Assembly (NCBI GenBank): GCA_035530055.1
Contig: DATKVN010000043.1
Coordinates: 1-17,074 of the forward strand
Length of the DNA: 17,074 bases
Source: a bacterium
GTDB lineage: Bacteria; UBA6262; WVXT01
Reading direction: 5' to 3'
Shown: in pieces, positions 1-6,117 of the stretch
Layout: each line of letters opens with the position of its first letter
How positions within the stretch are numbered: position 1 is the first letter of the stretch
Made by a program: the position numbers and the translations under genes
The notes under the pieces: generated by a model
What the model saw: the letters and a program-made list of their open reading frames with translations, nothing else
Told to the model about the DNA's origin: nothing
Databases searched by the model: none

Positions 1-729
1 AAGTTAAAAGAGGCAAAACCAAAGTCAATGTTGAGATATTTAGTTTCCATATTCTCATATATACGGGATTTGACTACAGATGAGGCAAAAAGGATTCTCA
101 AATTCTTTGAGGACCATGAACAAACGGAAGCTTATTTTTTATTTATATATTTTGCTGAATTTAACCGGGATGAGTCCTTCGATTCAAATTTTTTCAAGAA
201 AAAGTTAAGAGAGATATGCGAAAAAAGAAGTACATTTAGAGAAAGTTTCTCCCGAGAATTTTGGATAACAGCCGAAGATGACAATAAGGAAAAAACAAAT
301 AATTTTGAAAAAATAGAACAATACTGGAAATTACTATTTAATGAGTATCAGAAAGAAGTCTTTGAAGATCTTTATAGAACGTTGGAAATTACTTTAACTT
401 GGCGTAGTAAATATGAAGGACATAAAGAACTGCTCAAGACAGCCTTTGATAAGGAAATTAATTACTACAAAGGTGCAGGAAAACCGGTGCAACTTTGGGA
501 ACCAGGAAGAGAAATATTTGAGATATTAAGAGACTATAGCGATGAGGCTTTTCTTGAAGTTTTTTATGGTTTAATAAAAAATCTCAATGAGAATATCCAT
601 TATTTTTGGATAAAGGACTGGATTGTCACATTTAAATCTATTAAACCAAAAACAAAAAATCAAAGGACTTTGTGTAGTAACATTAACTCTATCCTAAGAA
701 AATTATATCCTGAGTATCTTGAAATTTAG
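1..729 (+). CDS. Unrecognised protein, 3' part only
   Basis: The reading frame is open from the first base of the window. The first in-frame ATG is at 28, but codons before it are also open, so the real start probably lies upstream. From position 28 it gives 233 residues. The visible part is helical-looking, charged and rich in Lys, Glu and aromatic residues. It has no membrane segment, no signal peptide and no motif I can name. Its DNA is strikingly AT-rich with many A-runs, unlike the G-rich coding strand of the next gene, so it may belong to a different (transferred or prophage-like) segment. The stop at 727-729 is 4 bases before the ATG of the next gene. I assign no function. Confidence 0.6.
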   Translation, partial: KLKEAKPKSMLRYLVSIFSYIRDLTTDEAKRILKFFEDHEQTEAYFLFIYFAEFNRDESFDSNFFKKKLREICEKRSTFRESFSREFWITAEDDNKEKTNNFEKIEQYWKLLFNEYQKEVFEDLYRTLEITLTWRSKYEGHKELLKTAFDKEINYYKGAGKPVQLWEPGREIFEILRDYSDEAFLEVFYGLIKNLNENIHYFWIKDWIVTFKSIKPKTKNQRTLCSNINSILRKLYPEYLEI

Positions 730-733
730 AATT

Positions 734-1237
734 ATGAAAGACAAATATTATCAGGTTATTTTGGAAAAATATCAAAACAAGAAAAGGGACTTTAATGGGT
801 TGTTTCAAGCCGTTTTGTCGATTGGTGATGAGGTGGGATTGGAGAAGGCTTTGGGGTATTTGGAGAGGTGTGTGATTGAGAAGAGGTTGGGGTGGTTGGA
901 TGAGAGGCTGGATAAGATGGAGAGGACGGGGGTTGTTTTTGAGGATGGTTACAGGATTTTTTATGAGGAGTATTTGGGGATTTCGCCTCCGAAAGATGGG
1001 GAGGTGGTTGACAAAACAGATAAGAAAATGGTAATGAGGTGGTGGAACTATTGTCCTGTTTTGGAGGGATGTAAAAAGTTTGGTTTGGATACGAGGGTAG
1101 TTTGTAAGAAGGTGTACCATAAGCCGGTGCAAATTTTTCTTTCCAGGATTAATCCGAGATTGAAATTTGATAGAAATTATGATAGTATAAGGCCTTATAC
1201 ACCTTATTGTAAAGAGATTATAACTTTAGAAGAATAA
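734..1237 (+). CDS. Conserved Cys-containing protein, possibly ATC-hydrolase-like
   Basis: A 167-residue soluble protein. I chose the ATG at 734; an in-frame TTG at 719 overlaps the previous gene and is less likely. No strong ribosome binding site is visible for either start. The C-terminal half holds a conserved-looking block: RWWNYCPVLEGCKKFGLDT at about residues 99-117, then VVCKKVY, then a late Cys in PYCKEI. This spacing of Cys-Pro-Val-Leu-Glu, a second Cys, and a terminal Cys recalls the L-2-amino-thiazoline-4-carboxylic acid hydrolase (ATC hydrolase) domain family. That is recognition by eye and the catalytic function is not shown. The coding strand is very rich in G compared with C, unlike the preceding gene. 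Confidence 0.6.
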   Translation: MKDKYYQVILEKYQNKKRDFNGLFQAVLSIGDEVGLEKALGYLERCVIEKRLGWLDERLDKMERTGVVFEDGYRIFYEEYLGISPPKDGEVVDKTDKKMVMRWWNYCPVLEGCKKFGLDTRVVCKKVYHKPVQIFLSRINPRLKFDRNYDSIRPYTPYCKEIITLEE

Positions 1238-1255
1238 TTTTAGAAAGGGGGGAGA

Positions 1256-1546
1256 ATGGAACAGGAAAAGAAAGAATTTATGCGATTTGGTGTGGAAGAA
1301 GTTGCACTGGAGATTGTGAGTGAGCCGTTTGTGGTGAACACTTTTCGGGGATTTGCGCCTGTTGTAAATGTCAAAGTGGAAGGAGAAGAAGGGACAAAAA
1401 GTATGTATATCAGTGCTAAGTCACTTGCGGATTCACTAACCCCGATGGTGGAGGAGAATGGCGGTAAATTCACAGGGCTTAAGTTAAAAATAAAGAAGGA
1501 GTCGCCGGATAATAGGGCTCCTTATGTAGTTGAAGAGATGAAATGA
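1256..1546 (+). CDS. Hypothetical 96-aa protein
   Basis: A small soluble protein with a good purine-rich ribosome binding site (AAAGGGGGGAG) just before the ATG. It alternates hydrophobic and charged residues in a way that suggests beta strands (about residues 12-52), followed by a short helix (SAKSLADSLTPMVEE) and another strand. A small OB-like or similar beta fold is possible. There are no cysteines, signal peptide or membrane segment. It lies 18 bases after the preceding gene and could be cotranscribed with it. I do not recognise the family. Confidence 0.6.
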   Translation: MEQEKKEFMRFGVEEVALEIVSEPFVVNTFRGFAPVVNVKVEGEEGTKSMYISAKSLADSLTPMVEENGGKFTGLKLKIKKESPDNRAPYVVEEMK

Positions 1547-1567
1547 TTAAATAGTTAGAGGAAATTC

Positions 1568-1612
1568 CTCTCACCTTGGTCCTGTCCCCAGAGGGGAGAC
1601 GAGAGGAGAGAT
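1568..1612. repeat. CTCACC-type short palindromic repeat, copy 1
   Basis: This copy holds CTCACCTTGGTCCTGTCCCC, a short loop, then GGGGAGACGAGAGGAGAG. It shares the order CTCACC - CCCC - GGGGAGA(N)GAG with copies near 10960 and 11500. The stem here is degenerate (TCCCC/GGGGA). The right arm supplies the purine run used as the ribosome binding site of the next gene (GTG at 1614). A further small palindrome (GAGGAA-A-TTCCTC) lies immediately to its left at about 1558-1570. Confidence 0.6.
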
Positions 1613-1613
1613 T

Positions 1614-2195
1614 GTGAAGATTGTAGCTGGGTTGGTAATCTTGTTGTTGGGATTACTGTTCCTGTTGAAAAATATTAATGTAGTGGATGTGGGGATATCA
1701 GGGATTATCAGGACTTACTGGCCATTGGTGTTGATTGTATTGGGGATAGGAGCGATTCGCATTTCTCGGAAAGTTCGTCGTGAGTTCCGGTGGGAAAAAG
1801 AAGAAGTGGAGCCGGAAGTGGAAGGGGGTGAGATAAGAATAAGTCGTAAGTTTGGCTCTTATGATTTTGATTTCAAGGGGAAGGAATTGCGTTCCGGGAA
1901 AATTGAGCTGGTGCTTGGGGAAGCGTCGTTTGATATTCGGGACGCAATCATACCGGAAGGCCACAATATTTTAAAGATATTGTCTAAAATGGCCAGTGTG
2001 AAAATAAAAGCAAATAAAGAACAGCCGCTCATGATTAAAGCGAAAGTTTTTATGGGTGAGGTGAAGATTTTTGAAAACCGGCAGTCCGGTTTCGTTCCGG
2101 AGGTTGAGTATAAGTCTGATACTTTTGAAACTTCGCCTTCCAAATTGACTTTACTGATTAAACATTCTATGGGAGAAGTAGTAGTAAATAATTAA
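1614..2195 (+). CDS. LiaF-like membrane protein
   Basis: 193 residues from a GTG start placed 2-3 bases after a purine-rich GAGAGGAGAG. Two hydrophobic segments (about residues 3-18 and 35-49), separated by a short loop ending in TYWPLVLIVLG, form the N-terminal LiaI/LiaF membrane module. A charged linker follows. The rest (about 65-193) is a soluble beta-rich domain of the LiaF C-terminal type (cell-wall-active antibiotics response / DUF2154-like), with repeated G-E-V/A strand motifs. In Firmicutes LiaF restrains an envelope-stress two-component system. No LiaR or LiaS is seen here, so in this organism it may act alone or with distant partners. The next small gene encodes a second copy of the membrane module. 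Confidence 0.72.
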   Translation: MKIVAGLVILLLGLLFLLKNINVVDVGISGIIRTYWPLVLIVLGIGAIRISRKVRREFRWEKEEVEPEVEGGEIRISRKFGSYDFDFKGKELRSGKIELVLGEASFDIRDAIIPEGHNILKILSKMASVKIKANKEQPLMIKAKVFMGEVKIFENRQSGFVPEVEYKSDTFETSPSKLTLLIKHSMGEVVVNN

Positions 2196-2209
2196 GAAAG
2201 GGGGTAAAC

Positions 2210-2368
2210 ATGTACATTGGCTTGCTGGTAATTGTTGTAGGTGTATTATTTCTATTAAAAAATTTAGGAGTGCTTGCTGGGAATTTCTGGGATGTTCTCT
2301 GGCCGTTGATTATTGTAGTTGCTGGTATTTCGATGCTTTTTGGTCGTAAAAAACAGCATAGAGATTAA
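2210..2368 (+). CDS. LiaI/DUF5668-like membrane mini-protein, 52 aa
   Basis: A real small gene with a strong ribosome binding site (GAAAGGGGGT) 5 bases before its ATG and only 14 bases after the LiaF-like gene. The protein has two hydrophobic segments (residues about 2-17 and 29-45) joined by a short loop, then a basic tail (GRKKQHRD). The pattern LLKN before the loop and DVLWPLIIVVAGI after it closely mirrors residues 15-48 of the upstream protein. It looks like a free-standing copy of the LiaI/LiaF membrane module, possibly a duplicated partner that assembles with it in the membrane. Confidence 0.72.
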   Translation: MYIGLLVIVVGVLFLLKNLGVLAGNFWDVLWPLIIVVAGISMLFGRKKQHRD

Positions 2369-2400
2369 ATAAAAGGAGTCAATAGAAAGATAAAGGTTTT

Positions 2401-3567
2401 ATGAAAAAAAGAATATTTAGTGTTCTATTTATCTCAGTATTTGCGGCAATGCTGGGATTGGGGATTATTGCGCCCCTGATGCCGATTTACGCAAAAAGTT
2501 TAGGGGCAAGTGGTATATGGTTGGGGATAATATTTTCCGGTTATTCCCTTTCCCGCGCATTTTTTATGCCAATAATTGGAAAACTCTCTGACAGAAAAGG
2601 GAGGAAGAGATTTATAACATTGGGATTGTTATTGTATTCTGTAATTTCCTTGGTATATATCCTGGCTGGTAATGTTTACTATCTAACGACTGTCAGGTTT
2701 TTCCACGGACTTGCATCGGCGATGGTTATTCCTGTGGCAATGGCATATGTCGGGGAGAGTGCAGAAAAAGGGAAAGAGGGCAGGTATATGGGAACATTCA
2801 ATATGTCACTTCTTTTAGGGATGGGTTCTGGTCCTTTTCTGGGTGGTATTCTGAATGATTCTTTTGGAATTGCATCAGTATTTTACGCGATGGCAGGTTT
2901 AACAGCAATCGCATTTTTGATAACGTTGATATTTTTGCCGGATATGAGGTTTTCGGGAATAAGGAAAACGAACAATCCAGTTCCATTTAAGGAAATCATC
3001 AAAAATAATGTTATGAGAGGACTCCTTCTTTATAGAGTTATTACTGCGATGGGAAGAGGTGGAATAATGGCGTTTCTGCCGATTTTTGCTTCCAGAATAG
3101 ATATAACTTCATCTCAGGTGGGAATAATAATTTCTTCTCATATATTTCTTATTGCCTTGTTACAGAATCCATTTGGTAGGTTAGCAGATAGGTATAATAA
3201 GTTTTTTTTGGTGTTGATAGGTTCGAGTGTGGGGGCGCTGGCATTGTTACTGACACCAATTGCTCGTAATTTTTGGGAGTTATTTCTTATCGCTTCTCTT
3301 ATGGGGCTTGGCGGTGCGGTATCGATGCCTTCTGCAGCAGCTATAACAGTAGAAGTGGGTCAAAGATTAGGAATGGGCGTTTCCATGGGACTATTCAATA
3401 CAGCGATGAGCGTGGGTATGATAGTGGCGCCGTTAATAGCAGGTGTAGTTATGGATACTTTAGGGGTGAAACCTGTGTTCTTTGTGGCGGGAGTGATAAG
3501 CCTTTTGGGTACGTTTGTCTTTTACCATTATGTCAGACGAGGTCGCATGTCCTGGGAGTCAGCTTAA
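2401..3567 (+). CDS. Major facilitator superfamily transporter (DHA1-like)
   Basis: 388 residues with about twelve hydrophobic helices, the usual length for a 12-TM drug:H+ antiporter-type MFS protein. MFS motif A is clear after helix 2 (GKLSDRKGRKR, about residues 60-70), and a weaker second copy (GRLADRYNK) appears in the C-terminal half at about 259-267. The central loop (about 183-200) is basic and short. The pattern resembles MdtG/YajR/tetracycline-exporter relatives. The substrate cannot be told. The ATG at 2401 is preceded by a modest AAAGG at 2392-2396. It ends just before a promoter and starts 32 bases after the membrane mini-protein, so it may be the last gene of that transcript. 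Confidence 0.85.
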   Translation: MKKRIFSVLFISVFAAMLGLGIIAPLMPIYAKSLGASGIWLGIIFSGYSLSRAFFMPIIGKLSDRKGRKRFITLGLLLYSVISLVYILAGNVYYLTTVRFFHGLASAMVIPVAMAYVGESAEKGKEGRYMGTFNMSLLLGMGSGPFLGGILNDSFGIASVFYAMAGLTAIAFLITLIFLPDMRFSGIRKTNNPVPFKEIIKNNVMRGLLLYRVITAMGRGGIMAFLPIFASRIDITSSQVGIIISSHIFLIALLQNPFGRLADRYNKFFLVLIGSSVGALALLLTPIARNFWELFLIASLMGLGGAVSMPSAAAITVEVGQRLGMGVSMGLFNTAMSVGMIVAPLIAGVVMDTLGVKPVFFVAGVISLLGTFVFYHYVRRGRMSWESA

Positions 3568-3584
3568 TCCGGGAGAAAAAAATA

Positions 3585-3613
3585 TTGACAAAAGGTAGGT
3601 AATATCATATATT
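3585..3613 (+). promoter_or_regulatory. Sigma70-type promoter for the leader RNA / DUF302-sulfur cluster
   Basis: Consensus -35 TTGACA at 3585-3590, an exact 17-base spacer, and -10 TATATT at 3608-3613. Transcription would start near 3620. It lies just after the MFS stop codon and faces the DUF302 gene. Confidence 0.75.
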
Positions 3614-3669
3614 AAAGAAGGATGGGAACGGAAAGTTAGCAAATAAGGTGAAACACGAATTTCCGTTGG

Positions 3670-3685
3670 GTCAATTATAATTGAC
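3670..3685. repeat. 16-bp perfect palindrome
   Basis: GTCAATTATAATTGAC is its own reverse complement. It sits in the leader between the first stem and the terminator. It may be a dimeric regulator's operator or, as RNA, a 6-bp hairpin with a UAUA loop. Confidence 0.5.
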
Positions 3686-3710
3686 AAAGGCGGCAAAATA
3701 AAGGCAAAGA

Positions 3711-3737
3711 AGCCCTAACGAAAGTTGGGGCTTTTTT
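3711..3737 (+). terminator. Intrinsic terminator upstream of the DUF302 gene
   Basis: A 9-bp stem AGCCCTAAC / GTTGGGGCT (one G-T wobble) with a GAAA tetraloop, followed by six T residues (3732-3737). It lies 25 bases before the DUF302 start codon and downstream of the promoter at 3585. This placement is typical of transcription attenuation or of the end of a small RNA gene. Confidence 0.85.
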
Positions 3738-3762
3738 ATCGGTACAAGGAAGGAGGCAAGAA

Positions 3763-4149
3763 ATGATTAATTATGGATTTACCAAAGAAGTAAAACTACC
3801 CTTTGAGGAGGTGATAGCAGTAGTAACCGAAGAATTAAAGAAAGAGGGCTTTGGAATTTTGACTAGAATCGACGTTCAGGAAAAATTCAAGGAAAAACTG
3901 GGCATTGACTTCAAGAAATATGTGATTCTGGGGGTTTGTAATCCAGCCAGCGCTCACAAGGCTATTGTTGCTGAAGAAAATATAGGGTTAATGCTTCCTT
4001 GTAATGTTATTGTGTATGAGAAAGAAGATAAAACTGTGGTTTCGATTATCAAACCGACAGTGGCGATGCGAATGATTGAGAATGAAGAGTTGAAACAGAT
4101 TGCAACGCAGGTAGAGACAAAATTAAAAAATGTTTTTTATTCTATATAG
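3763..4149 (+). CDS. DUF302 family protein
   Basis: 128 residues with a strong ribosome binding site (AAGGAGG, 6 bases upstream). The protein has the DUF302 pattern: an N-terminal strand and helix (YGFTKEVKLPFEEVIAVVTEELKKEGF), GILTRIDVQEKFKEKLG, then the conserved Y-x-I-L-G-V-C-N-P-x-x-A at about 54-65 and the late strand LMLPCNVIVYE. The family is a small alpha/beta fold often found near sulfur and metal genes. Its biochemical role is unknown. It is the first gene after the promoter and leader, 111 bases before tusA, and probably belongs to the same transcript. Confidence 0.85.
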   Translation: MINYGFTKEVKLPFEEVIAVVTEELKKEGFGILTRIDVQEKFKEKLGIDFKKYVILGVCNPASAHKAIVAEENIGLMLPCNVIVYEKEDKTVVSIIKPTVAMRMIENEELKQIATQVETKLKNVFYSI

Positions 4150-4260
4150 TCAGAAAGCGACAGAACAACTATAAAAACAAAATAGGAAGAAAAAAGCGAG
4201 GGAAATATCAAAAATTCTTATTAAAAGAGTATATTGAAACCTGTATGGAGGTAATGAGAA

Positions 4261-4482
4261 GTGGCTGAGATAAAAGTAGATGTGAGAGGTGAGACTTGCC
4301 CGGTACCATTAGTGGAGACCCGCAAGGCTTTGCGAAAAGCATCACCAGGGGATATAGTGGAGGTTATCGGGAACCATCCACCTTCTAAGAAAGAGATACC
4401 AATGGCGGTTAAGGCTTTGGGGCTGGAACTGATGGAGGTGCAACAGGAAGGAGAAGTGTGGAAAATCAGGATACGCAGATGA
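4261..4482 (+). CDS. tusA: TusA-family sulfur carrier protein
   Basis: 73 residues from a GTG start with GGAGG 9 bases upstream; the ATG at 4254 is followed at once by a stop. The family hallmark CPVP lies at Cys13-Pro16 in RGETCPVPLVETRKAL. In TusA this Cys carries persulfide sulfur. It continues with the usual GDIVEVIG strand and a C-terminal amphipathic helix. Length is normal for TusA/SirA-like proteins. It sits directly upstream of a DsrE2-type gene, the arrangement seen in sulfur-relay clusters. The likely role is to relay sulfane sulfur to or from the DsrE2 and Fe-S proteins rather than only tRNA thiolation. Confidence 0.9.
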   Translation: MAEIKVDVRGETCPVPLVETRKALRKASPGDIVEVIGNHPPSKKEIPMAVKALGLELMEVQQEGEVWKIRIRR

Positions 4483-4497
4483 AAAGGAGGGGAAACT

Positions 4498-4917
4498 ATG
4501 GCCGATAAAGCTACCCTAATAGTTCATAGTGGCGACATGGACAAGCTGTACAGTGCCCTTATCATAGGCAACGGGGCGCTTTCAATGGGGATGGAAGTGT
4601 CACTTTACTTCACCTTTTGGGGGCTCCAGCGTCTCAAGAAAGGGGGGCTGGAAAAAGGGTCTCTCTCCAGGATGAATCTCCTGGGCCTCGGCAAGTGGAT
4701 GGTGAGGCGTCGGATGAAAAAGGTCAGAATGGCTTCTTTAGAGAAGCTCCTGCAGGACTTCAAGGAACTTGGAGGTAAAATCATTGCCTGTGAAATGACA
4801 ATGGAGATAATGGGAATAAAACAGAAGGACTTGCGCCAGGACCTGATAGACGATTACGGCGCTGTGGGAGTTTACATACAAGAAGCAAGGGAATCAACAA
4901 TAACCCTGTTCATATAA
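4498..4917 (+). CDS. DsrE2-type (DsrE/DsrF/DrsH-like) sulfur transfer protein
   Basis: 139 residues, with ribosome binding site AAAGGAGGGG, 15 bases after tusA. The N-terminus ATLIVHSGDMDKLYSALIIGNGA and the block ALSMGMEVSLYFTFWGL match the DsrE2 fold. The single cysteine, Cys98 in KIIACEMTMEIMGI, sits at the family's conserved active Cys, expected to carry a persulfide. A basic loop (KWMVRRRMKKVR, about 67-78) precedes the helix leading to it. TusA-DsrE2 pairs are linked in sulfur oxidisers and other anaerobes to cytoplasmic sulfur trafficking. From this gene on, the DNA becomes clearly more GC-rich than the preceding region. Confidence 0.85.
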   Translation: MADKATLIVHSGDMDKLYSALIIGNGALSMGMEVSLYFTFWGLQRLKKGGLEKGSLSRMNLLGLGKWMVRRRMKKVRMASLEKLLQDFKELGGKIIACEMTMEIMGIKQKDLRQDLIDDYGAVGVYIQEARESTITLFI

Positions 4918-4930
4918 TAGTGAGGATGAT

Positions 4931-6115
4931 ATGTTGGACAAAGTTGTTTACCTGGACAATGCAGCGTCCACCCGGCTGGATGAGCGGGTGCTGGAGGTGA
5001 TGAAGCCATACTTCTTTGATGTCTATGCCGTTGCCACATCGGAATTCGGCTACTCCCAGGGTATAGAAGCTCGGGAGACGCTGGACAAGGCCAGGGGGGT
5101 TCTTGCCAATGTTCTGGGGGCCTCCCAGAAGGAATTGATTTTCACCTCAGGAAGCACTGAATCCAGTAACATAGCTCTAAAGGGGGTAGCACTTGCTCTT
5201 GGCGAGAAAAAAGGTAAGCACATTATCATCTCCAAAATCGAGGACTTCCCTGTCCTTCACAGCGCCAAAGCTCTGGAAAAACAGGGCTTCCGGGTGACTT
5301 ATCTGGACGTGGATAATGATGGCTTTGTGAACCTGGACCAGCTCAGAGAGTCCATCGTTGATGAGACCGTCCTGGTCTCCGTCCAGCATGCTAACCAGGA
5401 AATTGGCACAATCCAGGACATTGAAACTATCGCTCGCATATGTCGGGAAAAAGGAGTGCTTTTCCACACCGATGCCACCCACACTTTCACCAGAGTGCCT
5501 CTGGATGTTAAGAAGGTGTCGATGGATTTAATCACCGTCTCAGCCCATACAATCCACGGACCCAGGAGTATCGGTGGTCTTTACATCCGCAAGGGCACGC
5601 CCATTTCCAAGTGGGTGGACGGTGGCTTCCAGGAGTTTGACCTGCGCGCGGGGATAGAAAATATCCCCGGGGCGGTGGGCTTTGCTAAAGCGGTAGAACT
5701 GGTTACCCCCGAAGAGAACGAGAGGCTGGAGGCTATGCGTGACCACCTCATTGAGCGGGTGCTTGCTGAGATACCATCCACTACCCTGAACGGTCACCGC
5801 CGGAAGAGGATTCCCCAGAACGTCAACATCACCTTCCACTTAGTGGAGGGTGAATCCATCACTCTGCATCTGGATATGCGGGGCTTTGCCGTGAGCACCG
5901 GTTCGGCCTGCTTCAGCCGTTCTTTAGAGGCCAGCCACGTTATCCTTGGGATAGGTGGTGACCACGAAAGGGCACACGGATCGGTGCGCTTCACGTTCGG
6001 GCGCTATAACACTATCGAAGATGTAGACGCCGTGGTGGAGACACTAGCCGAGGTGGTACGGGAGCTAAGAATTATCAGTCCTTTGGGTAAAGAAGAAGAA
6101 CAGGAGGAGGATTAG
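4931..6115 (+). CDS. NifS/IscS-like protein lacking the PLP lysine (probably not an active cysteine desulfurase)
   Basis: 394 residues with the full fold-type I aminotransferase layout of IscS: LDNAAST near the N-terminus, FTSGSTESSN at 71-80, VQHANQEIGTIQ at 151-162, DATH at 181-184, and the mobile-loop STGSACFS with Cys327. The Schiff-base lysine that normally follows His in SAHK is Thr207 (SAHTIHGPRSIGG, codon ACA at 5549-5551). The PLP-stacking His of the usual EH pair is Asp105 (IEDFPVL). The cofactor-contacting Gln (DATQ) is His184. Archaeoglobus fulgidus IscS, which also lacks this lysine, is reported to have no desulfurase activity but to supply a cysteine ligand to the scaffold-bound cluster. 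Shared wording (VQHAN-EIGTIQ, GRYNT-EDVD near the C-terminus) places this protein near that clade. It lies 13 bases after the DsrE2 gene and 2 bases before the scaffold gene. Confidence 0.9.
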   Translation: MLDKVVYLDNAASTRLDERVLEVMKPYFFDVYAVATSEFGYSQGIEARETLDKARGVLANVLGASQKELIFTSGSTESSNIALKGVALALGEKKGKHIIISKIEDFPVLHSAKALEKQGFRVTYLDVDNDGFVNLDQLRESIVDETVLVSVQHANQEIGTIQDIETIARICREKGVLFHTDATHTFTRVPLDVKKVSMDLITVSAHTIHGPRSIGGLYIRKGTPISKWVDGGFQEFDLRAGIENIPGAVGFAKAVELVTPEENERLEAMRDHLIERVLAEIPSTTLNGHRRKRIPQNVNITFHLVEGESITLHLDMRGFAVSTGSACFSRSLEASHVILGIGGDHERAHGSVRFTFGRYNTIEDVDAVVETLAEVVRELRIISPLGKEEEQEED

Positions 6116-6117
6116 AA

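Larger units (their letters stand above)
3620..3740 (+). ncRNA. Candidate structured leader RNA (attenuator or riboswitch-like) or small RNA
   Basis: Between the predicted start (about 3620) and the terminator, about 120 nt form several potential elements. There is an 8-bp stem AACGGAAA (3627-3634) with TTTCCGTT (3660-3667), whose loop contains a GTG-AAA-CAC mini-hairpin. Next is a 16-bp perfect palindrome (3670-3685), then a G/A-rich stretch with GGCGGCAAAA and GGCAAAGAAGCC. The terminator hairpin at 3711-3732 closes it. GGC in 3703-3705 could pair with the terminator's left arm, a possible antiterminator, though weak. I compared it mentally with common riboswitch classes and found no match. 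It could instead be a stand-alone small RNA with readthrough to the cluster. Confidence 0.45.

Noticed and set aside
689-1132. Minus-strand frame opposite the Cys-block gene
   Set aside because: Its composition is a mirror of the G-rich + strand gene (excess Pro/Leu/His/Asn), and there is no ribosome site.
3273-3602. Second + frame overlapping the MFS gene
   Set aside because: It lies inside the transporter, has no motif and looks like a frame shadow.
3620-3740. Assignment of the leader to a c-di-GMP, SAM, TPP, cobalamin, fluoride or preQ1 riboswitch
   Set aside because: The GGCAAAG-like stretches recall the c-di-GMP class, but the required paired helices and conserved core are not present. 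The other classes lack their signature motifs.
5177-5839. Several minus-strand frames inside the IscS-like gene
   Set aside because: They are shadows of a GC-rich, clearly conserved + strand gene. None has a ribosome site or known motif.
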